Made by a program: the position numbers and the translations under genes. DNA of 64,000 nucleotides from assembly GCA_946699065.1 (NCBI GenBank), contig CAMPDV010000104.1, forward strand, positions 620,001 to 684,000. Reading direction: 5' to 3'. The notes beneath the pieces are model-generated. The model was not told the DNA's origin and did no database searches. It was given only the letters and a program-made list of their open reading frames with translations. This stretch comes from Loxodes magnus. Lineage: Eukaryota > Ciliophora > Karyorelictea > Loxodida > Loxodidae. Shown piece after piece: positions 35,937-49,880 of this stretch; positions within the stretch are counted from its first letter, which is position 1, and each line of letters begins with the position of its first letter.

Positions 35937-36803
35937 ATGGAACTCACACAAATCAAAGAGTTAGAAGGACCAGTCCCTGACTATATTAATGTTTATGCTA
36001 AACAAACTGAAGCGAAAATAGGTCCTTATTAATACGAAGAAAATATTCCAGATGGTGTTTAAGTTATCAATAAAGGACCTGAAGAGCGAGATAATGGAGC
36101 TATTTATACAGGATAATGATCACTTGATGGACTGCGACATGGCTAAGGAGTTTAAATATGAAAAGATGGCTCTAAATACGAGGGATATTGAAAAAATGAC
36201 AAAGCAAATGGAAAGGGAAGACTTATTCATGCAGATGGTGATGTCTATGAAGGAGAGTGATAAGATGATAAAACTAATGGTTAAGGAACTTACTTGAGTT
36301 TTGATGGAGCTAAATATTTAGGATAATGAAAAGAAGATAAATAGCATGGATAAGGAGTATAAACATGATCTGACGGAGCGAAATACGAAGGAAATTATGA
36401 AAATGGAAAAAAACACGGAAAGGGAAAATTTTCATGGGCAGAAGGAAGTACATATGAGGGAGATTTTTATGATAATAGCATACACGGAAATGGTATTTAT
36501 CATTGGGGAGATGGAAGAAAATATGTGGGTGAATGAAAAAATAATGAAAAGCATGGTAGAGGTGTTTTTACTTGACCAGACGGCAGATGTTACACTGGTG
36601 ATTATGTAGACGATAAAAAACAAGGATTTGGAATCTTTTAGTGGCTTGATGGAAGAAGATACGAAGGAATGTGACATAATGGAAAATAGCATGGAAAAGG
36701 TGTATATGTAAATTAAAAAGGAGAAATGAATGAAGGAGAATGGAGTGAAGGAAGACGCATAAAACGGGTAAATGAAAGCGATCGTATAAAGGATTCCTTA
36801 TGA
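35937..36803 (+). CDS. MORN-repeat protein, full-length (copy B)
   Basis: 288 codons, ATG at 35937 to TGA at 36801-36803. About nine consecutive MORN units of 22-23 residues fill residues 55-275 ([48 protein letters not shown] and so on). A 50-residue N-terminal lead and a short basic tail flank them. MORN proteins bind lipids or cytoskeleton and act as scaffolds. The conserved Trp of the unit is encoded by TGA in many repeats and by TGG in others, and Gln by TAA/TAG, so this gene alone fixes the code. It has two relatives in the window: the truncated inverted copy at 3000-3332 and the shorter gene at 21270-21935. Confidence 0.95.
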
Positions 36804-37584
36804 TTAACTTTTACTTCAACTATAAGGATTAGTTTTTATTATAAAAAAATATTCTTAAAAATCTATCTTTATTAAAGAGACATTCTATCTGAAAGGATAT
36901 TCCGATCATAATTAAAAGACATAAAAATTAACTAAAATTAACTAATAAATTTAACAATAAATATAGGAACGAATTAATCTCAATCTTCAAGCTACACACT
37001 TATTCTTATACTTTTCAATATTATCTACATTTATGTCATTATCCTATGAAAAGCTATTGCTTTCAATTAAAAAAATCTATATATTATCTATTATGAAATG
37101 AGAATTTCTATGTATTATGGGAACTGAAATACTAAAAAATAAGCATGTCAAATCAATTAAAAGCTTTTAATATGAGCAAACATTTAATAACTATAAAAAG
37201 AGCAAACATAAGTTGAAGTTTAATAAAACAATCAATACATTTTAACTGAAGTTTTACCTTTAGATTCGTCTAACGGTAAATATTTACTATTTTAGATTTA
37301 AATACTTAAAGCGATTTCAATGAAAAGGAATATATAAAGTTGAATGATTAATAAAATTACTAAGCATTTAGCTTATCAGTAAAGTTAAGATTATGAGAGA
37401 GTGATAGAAGAAAGACTAACTTGAATGAAAAACCTAAACTAGCTTTAAATTTACAAATAACAATTTTCTATCATTTTAATAGATCTCTCTATCAAATTAT
37501 ACAAACATCTTTTTATATTTTCAATAATTCTCATCCTCAAACTCCAAATTAGGTAACTCAAATTAAATTCCTAAAAAGAAAAAG
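36468..37584. repeat. Inverted segmental duplication, copy B
   Basis: Reverse-complement match to 2216-3332. It takes in the last third of the MORN gene and about 780 bases downstream, ending 13 bases before the copied coiled-coil segment. Confidence 0.9.
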
Positions 37585-37597
37585 GATCTATATAGTT

Positions 37598-38174
37598 AAT
37601 CATGAACTTAGTCGTTATACTGATTTTGCCACATTTACTACTCTTATTTTAGTTTTAAGTTTCATGTTGTAATTATAACGTATTCAAGCTAGTTTCTTCT
37701 TTTCTTCTTCTCTCTGCTTCTTTAAACTATAAAGCTAGCTCATCTATTTTATCATAGTCTACTTTTGTTTTAAATTTTTCGTTATTTCACTCTTCTTATC
37801 TTTTTTATTCATTTTGCTCTATTTAGATAGTAAGTTCTTATAACTTGAGTCTTTCAGCAGAAAGTTTCTCCTATTCAGCTTAAGTCTTTTTTTCTTGTTC
37901 TTACAGTTTTTGTTCTCTCAATTTTATTTCTTCCAATTATTTTGTTATATTTACATCTTATTTTTGCTGTAACTTTTAACTAAGTTCTTAAATTTAAGAA
38001 GTGGAATTTTCTACTGTTACAGCTATATTGCTCATCATTTCTTATTGCTTAACTTGTAATTTCAAATTTTCAATTTGTTCTTCGAAAATTAGCTTCTATC
38101 TCTAAAGATTAGCTTCAAACTACTTTTCTGTTGCTTTCATTTCCTGCTCCTGCATTTTTTATACTCTTTCTAAT
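37598..38174 (-). pseudogene. Copy of an internal piece of the coiled-coil gene
   Basis: Nearly identical (about 98 percent by eye) to 33024-33601, same orientation, but net one base shorter, which breaks the reading frame. It has no start or end of its own. Weaker similarity continues to about 38190. A recent local duplication. Confidence 0.88.
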
Positions 38175-38190
38175 CCAACCTTTCTACCTC

Positions 38191-39704
38191 CAAAATTATT
38201 TTAAATTTATGTACATGACTCAGTTAGTTTATCTTAAGTTTTTTTAATTTTGAATGCAGTTTTTCTTTAAACTAAAATTACAATAAATGAGTAAGGCATT
38301 TTAAGATTTATTTTATTAGTGTAACTATTTGAATCAATAAGACAGTGAAAACTCTAATTATTAGATTTATTATTTATATTGAATTATTTTACTTTGCAAG
38401 CTTACAACTTGTCAGAACTCTTCAATAAAAGTATTAACTATCTATTACTTCAAGCATTTAGTTACTTAAACTTTCTTCTTACTCTTATTCCTTATATATC
38501 AGATGAAATTGATACTTCTCATATTTCATATTTTTGCTATCCACTTATCCATTTCTTAGCTTCATATCTATTTATTTTAGAAGCTTTAAACCAAATTAAT
38601 TTATTAAAAATTTGACTGATTTTAGTTAATTTTAATTACCATGATACTTTTAATCTAGTAAAGCATTTATAAGATATACTACTTTAAATGAAACAATCAT
38701 TATACTTTCTCTATTTGCTAAGGGATATATCGCTTGCTTTAATATATCTATTAAACTTTTATTTATAAGATAGCTAATTATTTGAAAGTTAACTAGCTCT
38801 AAATTAATAGGTTTAGAAATAGGAATTTTATGATTACAAATAAACATAAAGAAAGATAAAATTAACTAGAAATATATAGTTTCTTAAGAAGGAATTAAGT
38901 TATATCTATCTCTAAAGGAGGAAAACTATCTAGCTAAGAGTTCACTGATTGAAATTAAATAAAATTATTTATAGAAATTATAAATTAACCTTACCCAATA
39001 AAGAAAGAGGAACTCTAGAAGATCTACTCTTAAAATCAAGCATAAAAAAAGTAAAAAGAAATGCTTTAAAGTTTCTTCACAAGGTAAATAAATTAAATCT
39101 TCTTTCTTTAATTAAAAGCAATGCAAACATTTTATCTGCTAGACTAAGCTAATAAAGATAATTAAATAGAAAAGGAAAAATTAGACAAATGCTATATTTT
39201 GAATATAATAGAATTTAAATATTAGGTAGTTTATTAATCTATTTTGCTTAAAATAGAAGGAAATGAGATGGGATTTTAAATAAACTAATAATTGTAATAT
39301 GAACAATAATTCTTTTTAAATATAGGCTAAAACTAAAATTAGTCTAATTAAAATAAAATTATCTACTAAAATAAAATTGAGGGATACAATAAGATTAAAT
39401 AAAAGAAGCTTTATTTATCTTTTATCTAACTGATTATTAATAAAAGTCAGATATAAATTTAAATAATAATTAAGATAATTAATTGATAAACTAAGAAATT
39501 TATTTTTTATAAATGAAGCGTTAATAACTCAGCCAAAATTTAATTTTTACTACATAGCTTACTAGAAGTTAATAAGTAGAATTTAGATTTAGATTTGAAG
39601 GAATTATAAAATATGAAATTAAATGAATATTATGATAAAAATTAAACTTTTATTGGTATCAGGTGAGAAACTATATTTAAAGATGTATTTTAAATAAATT
39701 ATAA
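38191..39704. other. Intergenic region
   Basis: No gene supported. Small open frames at 38379 and 38949 show no motif or codon bias. Confidence 0.4.
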
Positions 39705-41990
39705 ATGGAAATTAACATTGAATAGTAGTTTATTTTATCAGCTTAGGATTTAGAAAAATTTGAGGAAATAGATAGTGGAAGCTTTGGAATTGTTTATAGA
39801 GGAAAGTGAAAAGGAATATTGGATGTTGCTCTAAAAGAATTGTTCATTAATAAATCTACAGATAAAGATTTTTTGTAAGAGTTACAGATGCTAAAAAGTT
39901 TGAATCATACAAATGTTCTAAAATTTTACGGATATTGTCCTTCTCCGATGAGTTTAGTCACGGAGTTAATGGAGAAATCACTTTACACTTTTTTGAAAAA
40001 AAATAAAGAGATTCCATGAATAACAAGATATAAAATAAGTTTAAATATAGCTGAAGGACTTGATTATATACATTAATAAAATATCATTCATAGAGATTTG
40101 AAAAGTCTTAATATTCTTATGAATTAATACCATGCTAAAATATCTGATTTTGGATTAGCGAAAATGAAAACAGAATCTAAATCATTAAATACAAATTCAA
40201 GAGTAGGAACAATACGCTGAATGGCTCCAGAATTGCTTAATAAAAAACCTTAATATAGCAAGCAATCAGATATATATGCATTAGGAGTTATTTTTTGGGA
40301 AATAGCAACAAAATAAATTCCTTTTAAAGATGTAGACGAATAAGTTATAATAAAAGATGTTTAATCTGGATTTAGAGAAGAAATACCATTAAATTGTAAT
40401 AAAATTTATTCTTAACTAATAAGTGGATGCTGAACATAAGATCCAAATAAAAGGTTAGACTTAAAAACAGTAATTCAATAGTTAAAGGATATTAATTAAT
40501 CTGATTGATTATTTTAAAATCCGGAAAATAATAAAAAAAAATTTTTAAACAGGGAAGTATAATCTTTTAGATCTGAAGAAAACAATAAAAAAATACTTTC
40601 ATTTGAAGAAAATTAACAATTGAATACATATGTTCAATAAGTTCCTAAAATTGAATATGGAATTTATGGCTTTGATAATTTAAGCATTTGATCTTTGGAA
40701 ACTTTTCTTAATGATTTAAAGGAGCAAGACATAGATGCTTAGTAAATATTTTAGATGCCTATTGCTAGATCAGGTTTAATTAATAAAACAGATATTCTTT
40801 TATAGTTAAGTGGAATATAAGACAAAATAATAGAATAAAAGTTAATGGAAGTAGTTGAGTTATCTAAGTCTAGTAACGTGATAGAAAAAGCAGCTGCAAA
40901 TGCCATAACTATATTAAATTATATGAACTATAGATTTATGAATAAGGATTTAAGAGGAATTTAAATAAGTGTAGCAGATTTAAGTGACTCATACTTTGAA
41001 TCATGCAACTTTTCCAGAGCAAATTTATAAGAAGTCAACTTAAGAAATGCAAAATTCATAGATTGTAATTTCTTCAATGCCAATTTTTCTAAAATATCAT
41101 GAAAATTTTAGCATAAATTGAAAGGGCACTAGGATTCCGTATAATCCATAGCAATTTCAAAAAATAATAAGTGATTAATATCAGGAAGTCGAGATTTTAA
41201 GATAATAATTTGGGACTTGATGACTAGTAAAAAAAAGTGTGAATTAAATAGTCATACATCTTTTGTAGAAACTGTAGCAATTTCAAGTGATGATAATTGA
41301 ATCGTATCAGGAAGTGCAGATAAAACAATAAAGATATGAGACATGATAACTGGTAGACTAAAAAATACACTTACTGGACATAAAGATTCTGTAAGATCTT
41401 TAGTAATATCAAGTGACAATAAATAAATTATATCAGGAAGTAAGGATAAAACAATAAAAATATGAGATATGACAACTGGCTAGTTAAAAAATAGCTTGAG
41501 CGATCTCACAGACCGTGTATGGTCTTTAGCTATATCTTGAGACAATACGTGATTAGCATCAGGAAGTGATAGTGCAAAAATAAATATATGAGATTTAATT
41601 ACCGGATAGTTAAAAATAACACTGACTGACCATACTAACTCAATAGAAACTATGTCCATCTCAAGAGATAATAAGTTATTAGTATCAGGAAGTGGTGATA
41701 ATACGATAAAGTTATGGGATACGACAAAATGGGAACTAAAAGGCACAGTGAACAGTCATGCACATGCTGTGAGTTCTGTAGAAATTTCAAGTGACAATAG
41801 ATGAATAATATCAGGAAGTAGAGATTAAACAATTAAGATATATGATTTAAAAACTGGATAATGTATGGTTACATTGAAAGGACACAATGATTCAGTACAT
41901 ACTGTGAAAATAACATCAAATAACAAGTACTTATTATCAGGAGGATAATAAGGTGAAATAAGAAGATGGAATATGTAGAGATTATTATGA
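39705..41990 (+). CDS. TKL-type protein kinase with pentapeptide and WD40 repeats
   Basis: 761 codons, ATG to TGA at 41988-41990. Kinase domain (about 15-285): GSFGIVYRGKW loop, VALK with Lys44, HRDLKSLNIL at 129-138, DFGLAK at 148-153, then GTIRWMAPELL, which is typical of tyrosine-kinase-like (TKL) kinases. All catalytic residues are present. A linker of about 150 residues leads to an armadillo-like AAANAITILNYM helix and pentapeptide repeats (about 420-465: ADLSDSYFESCNFSRANLQEVNLRNAKF). Seven WD40 repeats follow (about 475-757), one complete propeller, with IKIWD blade ends mostly using TGA for Trp. The pentapeptide-WD40 part is homologous to that of the STAND protein at 50528-55093. Probably a signalling kinase whose propeller recruits substrates or senses a ligand; the substrate is unknown. 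Confidence 0.93.
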
Positions 41991-43259
41991 TTAAAAAAAA
42001 ATACTCATTAATGATAGGTAAGTAATTTTAATCAAAAAAGATATAGATAAACTGGGATAAAATTTATTAAGAATATGGTTTAAAATTTGAAAAATGCAAT
42101 TCAAATTGCATTATTATGAATGAGAATGACGAGATGAAACTATTTAAAAAAAAAGAGTGATAAAGCATTAAAGATTTTTAAAAGAGGTTATATTATTTAA
42201 AATATAATAGTTAATATAAAAAATAAAATAACGATGATTTTTAAATTAATAAAAGCAAAATAATAATATTATATATTATCAATATTATTATAAATAAAAA
42301 TAAGAATATTTATAAAAAATAGTAATAAACTTATGAAAAGTCATAATACTAATAATTAATATTCTTATCAATAATAAAAATTATGTTATATATAAATAAT
42401 AATATTCATAATAACTAAATTTATATCTAAAAAATATAAAATTTTTAAGTACAATAATAAATATTCTTTAATCAAGACAATACAAATAACATCAAAATAA
42501 AAAAACACTTAAATTAATGTAATATTAATATTAATAAATATTAAAATAATAAATCAATAATATAAATAATATTAATAGAATCGCTCATTTTTAATAATAA
42601 TGCAACTATTTATAAAAATATAAAAATTAAAGATTGCAATAATATTTTTATATTAATTATATAATTTATTATTAATAATAGCAATATTAATACTATAAAT
42701 AATTAAAACATTTTATATTATGATTAATATTAATATTAAAATATAATAATAAATTATAAAAATAAAATAGCTATTATTATTATTATTGCTATTTTTTTAT
42801 TTTTTGTGCCTTTCCCTTTATTAAATTTTTCACTGCTAGATTTTTATAAAATATCAAATATCAAATTTTTATTTCCTTGCATTACATTTAATTTACTTTT
42901 GCCATTGTAATTTTATCTTAAATAATTATATTATTTTCTCTTTAACTAATCTTAAAATCCTGCTTAGAAATATTCCTTATCCAACCTAGCATTATAACTA
43001 AAATAATTTTCTAAATTTATTTTGCAATTTAACTACAAAGTTTCTTATAAGACAATTGTAAGTTTTCAAGTGGGTTCCAATTACTCTAGCAAAAATTCTA
43101 GTAGTGATCACTTGGTGATGTCAAGAATTAAGAAATTAAGACTTACTCTTAAATATCATTGTTTCCAGTACCTGAAGTCTTCTATCTGCTAAAGTTGACA
43201 AAGAAAAAAAATTTCTTACTTAAAAGCCATAAAAAAAAGCAATTCAATAAAAGAAAAAA
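41991..43259. other. Intergenic region with extreme AT stretch
   Basis: After the kinase gene the sequence becomes almost pure A and T (about 42200-42790). At 42860-43200 a minus-strand frame reads plausibly but lacks codon bias, so it is not called. Confidence 0.45.
42200..42790. repeat. AT low-complexity tract
   Basis: About 590 bases of interspersed AAT, ATT and TAA motifs with hardly any G or C, ending in an ATT trinucleotide run. Confidence 0.75.
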
Positions 43260-45194
43260 AGATTATTGCTAAGCAATAAAATGAATTTTATTATTAAATT
43301 CAGCAAAGAAGCTACTTTATACAACTAGAAAATCAATGGACTTTAAAATTTAAATTTATTTTTAATCTAAAAAATAAAATAAACGTAGCTAGGTTTTAAG
43401 CAAATAAAAAAGTTGAAGAAATAAGGAAAATAATTAAAAAACATTTCCTGTGCTATTGGAATTTTAAATGTTCATATAATCAGAAGAGTAAGATTTAAAT
43501 TTAAAAAATTAGCAATCGATAAATATAATTGCTGCTTGTCAATTCAAAGAAGAGATTTAAAAGTTTATGAAGATTTGTTAAATCTTTAAAGAAATTTGCA
43601 ATAAAGCAAATAGTAAATTATTAACTTTACATTAAGTAAATAATTAATAGCATAGCACTAAGAAATAGAATTATAATTAATTAATAACTAAAATTTTGGA
43701 TTTAAAGAGAATGAGATATTAGAGTTTTCTTACTAATAACATTATTTAATTAAATACAGATAAGTTTCTTTTAATATACCTTCAATTCTAAATTTGATAT
43801 AGTAGAAAAAAAGAAAATTAAGAAATTAAATTTAAATATTTTATAATAATTTAATATTAAAATTTAATCTTATTTATAATTACAAAGTAAAGTGAAATTA
43901 AATATAGTAAATTAATGTAGTTATATCACAATATTAAAATAGAAAAACTAAAAGTGGTAAATATTATATATTTAAGTAAATTAGAAAAATAACTAAAATA
44001 ATAAGTATAATAAAGTTGATAAATGGTATAAAAATGTAAAAGCTTAAAGATAATAGAAATTATAAATCAAACTTAAGTTTGTATCTATTAATTTATTAAT
44101 TAAAGGTACTTAAGAAAAATTTAACAATTTAGCAATATTATATATTTTAAAAGGAGAAATATTCATAAACGAAAGATATAAAATTTTATAATAGAACTAA
44201 AGTAGTAATAGTAACAAAAATATAAATATAAAAGGATGTTAAATCAAAATAATTTAAAAGTTTAATCTATATTGATAAAATTTCAAGAATAGCTTTGAAT
44301 AATAAAGAAAATTAGATTAAATAGTTAAAGAACCACACTAGAATTTTTTAATTCGAGCAAGAAAATTTTTTGATTTCAACAGATTTAAAAAAAATTTAAA
44401 TAGAAAGAAGCATAATTTAATTTTATTAAAAAATTGAACTTAAAAAAATAAATAATCCTAGGCAATATATAAGATCTTAAAAAGAAATAATTAATTAATT
44501 TTTCCAAAGGATTAATTTCCCTTTAGTTGCTTTAATTCATTATTAAATGACTATGATAACGATTTTCCTAATAGAAGATAAACAAAAATTTATTAATAGA
44601 AGGAAAAGGATAGAAAAGATGCCTTCCTGTCATCTTGATTCAGAAAATTATTTGATTGTACTGAGATTAAGATATTTTTTCGATATCTTAGAAGATCAAA
44701 ACGATTCTTGCAATTGATTTTTACGGTAAGAATTATATCTTCTCTTACCTTTTTTATTGGAAAAAAACTTGCCGATATCATTAAAATAATAAAGTTGAAT
44801 AAGAAAACCTTATGGCTCATTTTCTTACTTCTTAATATAATAATAAAGATTTATAGAGAAGAAACATTTATCAAAGTGTTATTTTATAAATTATTTACTT
44901 TATGCAAATCTTTGCCAGATGGCTTAATATTTCCTTTTTATTTTGCTTAGAGAAAACTATAGTTAATAGATGAATGCAACAGAGTTTTTTAGTGAATTTT
45001 ATAGTAATTAAGCATTAATAAGTGCGAAGCTATCTGATTCCTTAAAAAAGGAATGCTAAAGTAATCTTGATAAATTTGAAAATGGAACATTAATAAATCA
45101 TTTAGCTGACTTATATTTTAACATAGGAAAATCTCCTTCTATTTCTACTTCAGATACGAAAAGAAGCAAATCTAAGTTCTAAATGAAATATTGA
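43260..45194 (+). CDS. Probable coding region of unknown function, frames unresolved
   Basis: Segments with strong G at codon position 1 occur in all three plus frames: NVARFQANKKVEEIRKIIKK (about 43380), FIQSEEQDLNLKNQQSINIIAACQFKEEIQ (about 43470-43560), GKKLADIIKIIKLNKKTLWLIF (about 44760) and MNATEFFSEFYSNQALISAKLSD (44970-45194, closed by TGA at 45192-45194). The hydrophobic stretch at 44700-44940 and the following helical segment recall PEX11-type peroxisomal membrane proteins only faintly. Several short introns, or two or three small genes, would explain the frame changes. The last 74 codons are the most reliable part. Confidence 0.35.
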
Positions 45195-48100
45195 AAAATT
45201 ATTGTAATGCAAATGGAATAAAGCATCTAAAAAATTAACAAGAAGGGATGTTTAAAATATTATTTTCTTCCTTTTCATTTTTATTTAATTTATTTTATGC
45301 TTTTTAACTCTGAACGTAGAAGTAAAATTTATACTTGATCAAATTTAGTCTCTGGGTTTTTTTATTATCTGAGAAGTTTAAAATAAGATCTAGAAGTTTA
45401 GTTCGTAAAAATTGGGGTTAAACTATCTTAATGCTTCTTTAAAATCTGAAATAATAGAAAATGTTTTATTATTAAGTTGATTTTTTCTAATATAATTTCA
45501 TCTTCAACTATTTTTATAAAAGCTCACTTAGTTTTATAATGAGAGTATCTTGTATTAACTCTACTTATTCATAATTATCTTTAATATTTATTTTTAGTTT
45601 AAAAGCAATAAAATATTCCTATTTTTTACTAAAGCTTAAATTTATAAATAGCCTTTAAAGCTAAGACCTAGCACGTTTTGATTATAATCCTTAGATTTTT
45701 ATTAATGAATTGATATTAAGCTTTTACTAATAATTTGTATCATGTTTAAATATTAGTGTTTAATTGAAATAACTCTATCACCAATCTAGTGTAAATTTCT
45801 ATTAAGAATAAACACACTATATTACTTTCTTTAACTAAAGCTTTAATCTATAATTAACTAAATAGCTTATTATACTTTTCATGCTTTTAAGCTTTACTTA
45901 TAAATAAATGTAGAGCTATCTTATATTTATAAAATTTAGCATTCTAGTTTCAAAGTAATTATAGCAAGTAACTTCTTCTCTATTTAGTATTCTCTTCACT
46001 TTTTCATTATTTACCTTCTTAAATCTAAATTACTATTTTAAAATTATTAAGAATCTTCATAAGTATATAGCAAAGCTTCGCTTTATTCACTGTCTAATTA
46101 GTTTATCCAAAATGCTTATTCAATTCTCTTCATAAGTATTAGTTAAATTATTAATTTTTATATTAAAAATCAATATTTAAAAAAACTTTCCGCTAATCTT
46201 AGAATTGAGCGCTTCTTGATCTAACTAGCTGATGCAGAGAAATTTGGAGCAGTATCTTTTATATTTAAGCTAAGTATTGTAAGAGTATTATTTCATTATA
46301 GCAAAGAGACTAAATTCTCCTTAGTTCTGTTAATTATTAAGTCTAAATTAACTCTTTTCTTTGAAAGGATAGTTAAGCTTTATTATCGTAAGCTTTTTAT
46401 CTTCTTTACATTCTATATTCTTTACTAATTTTTAAAATTTGGACTTAAAATGAAATGTTCATGAGCATTTTCTATAATTATAGGTAAAAGAAGACATTTA
46501 GAATTATAGCACATCTTATTGATAAATAGAAAGACATCAGTTACTGAGTTCTCAGTTACAATAAAAGTAAATATTAAGAAGCATAAGATAAATAAATTAA
46601 AGGTATAAGAAAGCAACTTACTTTAAATGCTCTATAGTAATAATAAAGTACCTACTTATTATTAATTTTATTTCTTAGTAAGCAACTTTAAATTAAAGAT
46701 TAAGCATACTAAAATTGAGCTTTACTTAGCTTATATATAATTTAAATTATTTCCTTAAGACTAGAAAATCAAATAAGAAGTAATAATTACTCTTTAGTTA
46801 ATTATATTGCTTCGAATTTCAAAATTTAAGTAAGGCGGGAATTAATTTTACGTTAATTAGCATAAATATCTATTAGCACTACTTTATATTTATGATTTTT
46901 GATAAATTACTTATTAAAATTAATCAGTCTCATATAATTAATAGCCTCTTGGTAATTATATATTCCGCTGTAGTAGCAAAGTTATTAATACAGATATCGT
47001 TAATACAATTCAGCATAAGTTCAATGATTTTAACTTAGTACTAGTTATACCTTAAGCCTTTCTTTCTTATATATTAATCTAATATAAGCACTTAATAAGC
47101 TGGCTATTTTAGATAACTATTTCTTGCCGTAATCTTCAGTTTTACTCCAATATATATGACCAACATTCTTTAATAAACCTATAAGAAAACAAATAGCTTT
47201 TTCATGCTTTTTTAAACAATAAGGGTATATTAATAAAGCAAAGTGATGTAATAATTAAAGGTAGATATTAGAAGCAGGTAGATTAAAGTAAAGCTAATAA
47301 GACTTTTATAATAAGCTTTAATAAAGTTTAGTTAATCAATAAAAAGAAATTGGTAACTAATTTACTTTTAACCTTATTTAAATTAGAAGTTAAATTTAAA
47401 GCTAATAAATTTAAATAGCACAAAAGAAAATAATCTGCGTTTAAAGACAAATTTGAATAAGATCTAATAGAGAATCCTAATTAAGAGCTCCTATTATTGG
47501 TTGATTTGCATCCAAATTATCATAATTGAAAAATAGTATTAAATTTCTAGGATTGACTGATTCGTATTAGAAGATAAATTATTAAAGATCCAGAAGATTA
47601 ATAGTCATGCTATACTTTATAAAATTATCTTTAAGGAAAGATATTTAGAATAGAACTTAAGAAAGAAGTATATACATGTATAATATTTGATAAATTAAAA
47701 TATTTGATATGCTTTATTTTAAGTAGCCTAATACAGAAAGAATTAATTTATTCAAAAGCTTTGCCCATCCAATTAATCCTAAGGAATTCATACAAATCTA
47801 AAACTATGAGACATTGTATATAATAAATTAGAAGAACAGCTCAAAAAAAGTAGAAATAACGCATAGAGTAAAATAAATTAAGATGATTTAAAAATTTTGC
47901 TTTATTTTAGAGTAGTTTTTGTAAGCATTTTGCGGATAAAAAGAATCTTAATATCTTGCTTATGAATAAGTCATTAAAAGAGTATAAAAGAGCTAGATAA
48001 AGCGAGGATAAATTGACTTGCTTAAAATTACAAAGCAACATAGTTGCTTGAAAATACATCAAAATAATTTCACCAATCTAGTAACTTTTCAAATTCAAAA

Positions 48101-49880
48101 TTTGAAATAATGCTTTAAGTATAGTAAGGCAACCTTTAAAAAAATAAGAAGGATGAAATTATTTCAAAATAAGCTTATGGAATATTTGCCTATAGATTAA
48201 GAGCACTTAATCACTAACTATTTTTGATAGTTGTTGAGAATTTAATAAAAAGGATAATATTAAATCTAATTTACCCTTTTAACTTACAAGGAAAATTTCC
48301 TAGCTGAAATATTTAAATGAATATACAATCTGATAATTCTTTTTTATTATCTTATAAAATCGTTAGTTTAAAGTATATAAGTATTGCTAAATTAAAATAT
48401 AAGAAATCCCATATCTTAAAGGAAAATAACTAAGTCTACTTACATAAGAAAACTCATAAATGTGACTAGTACTAGATTAAAGATATTATTTTTCTAATCT
48501 ATCAAATGAATGATTTATATAATGACTTTACATTTAATAAAAATGTATGAATAAACTATATTAATTTAAGGAGCTAAAATACATCTAAATTTAAATTTAT
48601 TTTAGCTATAAGCCTGACTGGGTTTCATATTTTTGTGTCCTACTGATTATTTGATGTTTTCAAAATCTTTCATCAAACTTGATAAAGGGATTTAGGCAAA
48701 TCCCAATTCAGTTTTGATTATTTATTGCTAAAAAGTTGGGCTGCTTCAATTAAAAATTGAAAACTTTTTTTAAACTATTAGTTATGATTCATTTTTGGTT
48801 TCTAAATAACAAAATAAAATTATTTTAAACTAAAAGTTAAGGCTATTAGAAGATCTCTTATTTTAACGAGGTAATTTTTCGTGTAGAGTTATAAAATGCT
48901 GTAGTATAGGGTAATTAAAAGAAAGAAATCTCTAAATTAAATACTTTAGTCTCTTAGTCTTATTATAGCCATGCTTTAAAAACTAAATTCTTTATAAGAG
49001 TAAGCATTACAGCTAGACTATAATACTTAAACCTACTAAATATAACATTACTCATATTTAATAAACTTCCATCTATCTTTTATTTTGAATTGCTAAACAT
49101 TTACTAAGTCTTTAACTTATATTAGAAACAAATTTTATGGAGCTTTATTTTAGATATTTTCCATTCTAATCACTTTATTTAATTGAAAAAAGAAGTTAGA
49201 AAATGAGATTGGCTATTCAATAAAATTATAGCTTTTGTAGACTTGAAATATTTTAATTAAAGGATAGTAAAAGAATAGTCCATATTACTTTAGAATGAGT
49301 ATTTAACTTTTAATACAATCTAAAAAAGGAAGCAAGTAATTAAACTCTATAATAATAAAAATCATTAAATGACTGTTAAAATTATTAATAGCATCACTAA
49401 ATTATTAGTTTTACAATTAGCCAAACTAGAACTTACTTTTAGCATCTAGAGTTATATTTCTAAGAAAATCAGAATAAATCTCAGAATGAATAAAAGGAAA
49501 TTAAATACCTCTAAATTATAAACTTTAGTTCTACTTATTTTTGTTAATTAATGCATATATCAGAGAGTAAGTTAATGCTAATGCAAAAAAGTAAATTAAT
49601 AACTATAAGATTAAATGCACTTTTATAGAAATATTTTATGAAAATCATTATGTAAAGAGCTTTAAATAAATTTGCTTAAATATCAGCAAAATTTTGCGAA
49701 ATTAATTTTAGCAGTGATTAAAAAATGTTGGAATTAAAATTTTATTGTGAATTCACAAATTTGATTAAGTCTTTTCCTTGCTTATATCATTAAAACTAAT
49801 TATAAAGTACAAAACCAAAATTTGTTAAAAAAATAAAAAAAACAGACAAAAACCAAAAAATGTATATAAAAAAGAAATGA
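45195..49880 (+). CDS. Possible large membrane protein gene, low confidence
   Basis: The plus strand can be read almost without conflict from about 45200 to 47667 in one frame, and from about 47724 to a TGA at 49878-49880 in another. A possible 56-base GT-AG intron at 47668-47723 joins ELKKE to QPNTERINLF. Clear coding bias appears at 46201 (RIERFLIQLADAEKFGAVSF), 47461 (DLIENPNQELLLLVDLHPN) and around 47760-48000. Elsewhere bias is weak. Many segments would be membrane-spanning. No family is recognised and the start is not found. Parts may be non-coding. Confidence 0.28.

Noticed and set aside
42861-43475. 204-codon minus-strand gene with ATG and TGA
   Set aside because: No codon bias, and its upper half overlaps plus-strand sequence with better coding signal.
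44700-45194. PEX11 peroxisomal protein
   Set aside because: Only a vague hydrophobic/helical resemblance, and the frames do not join.
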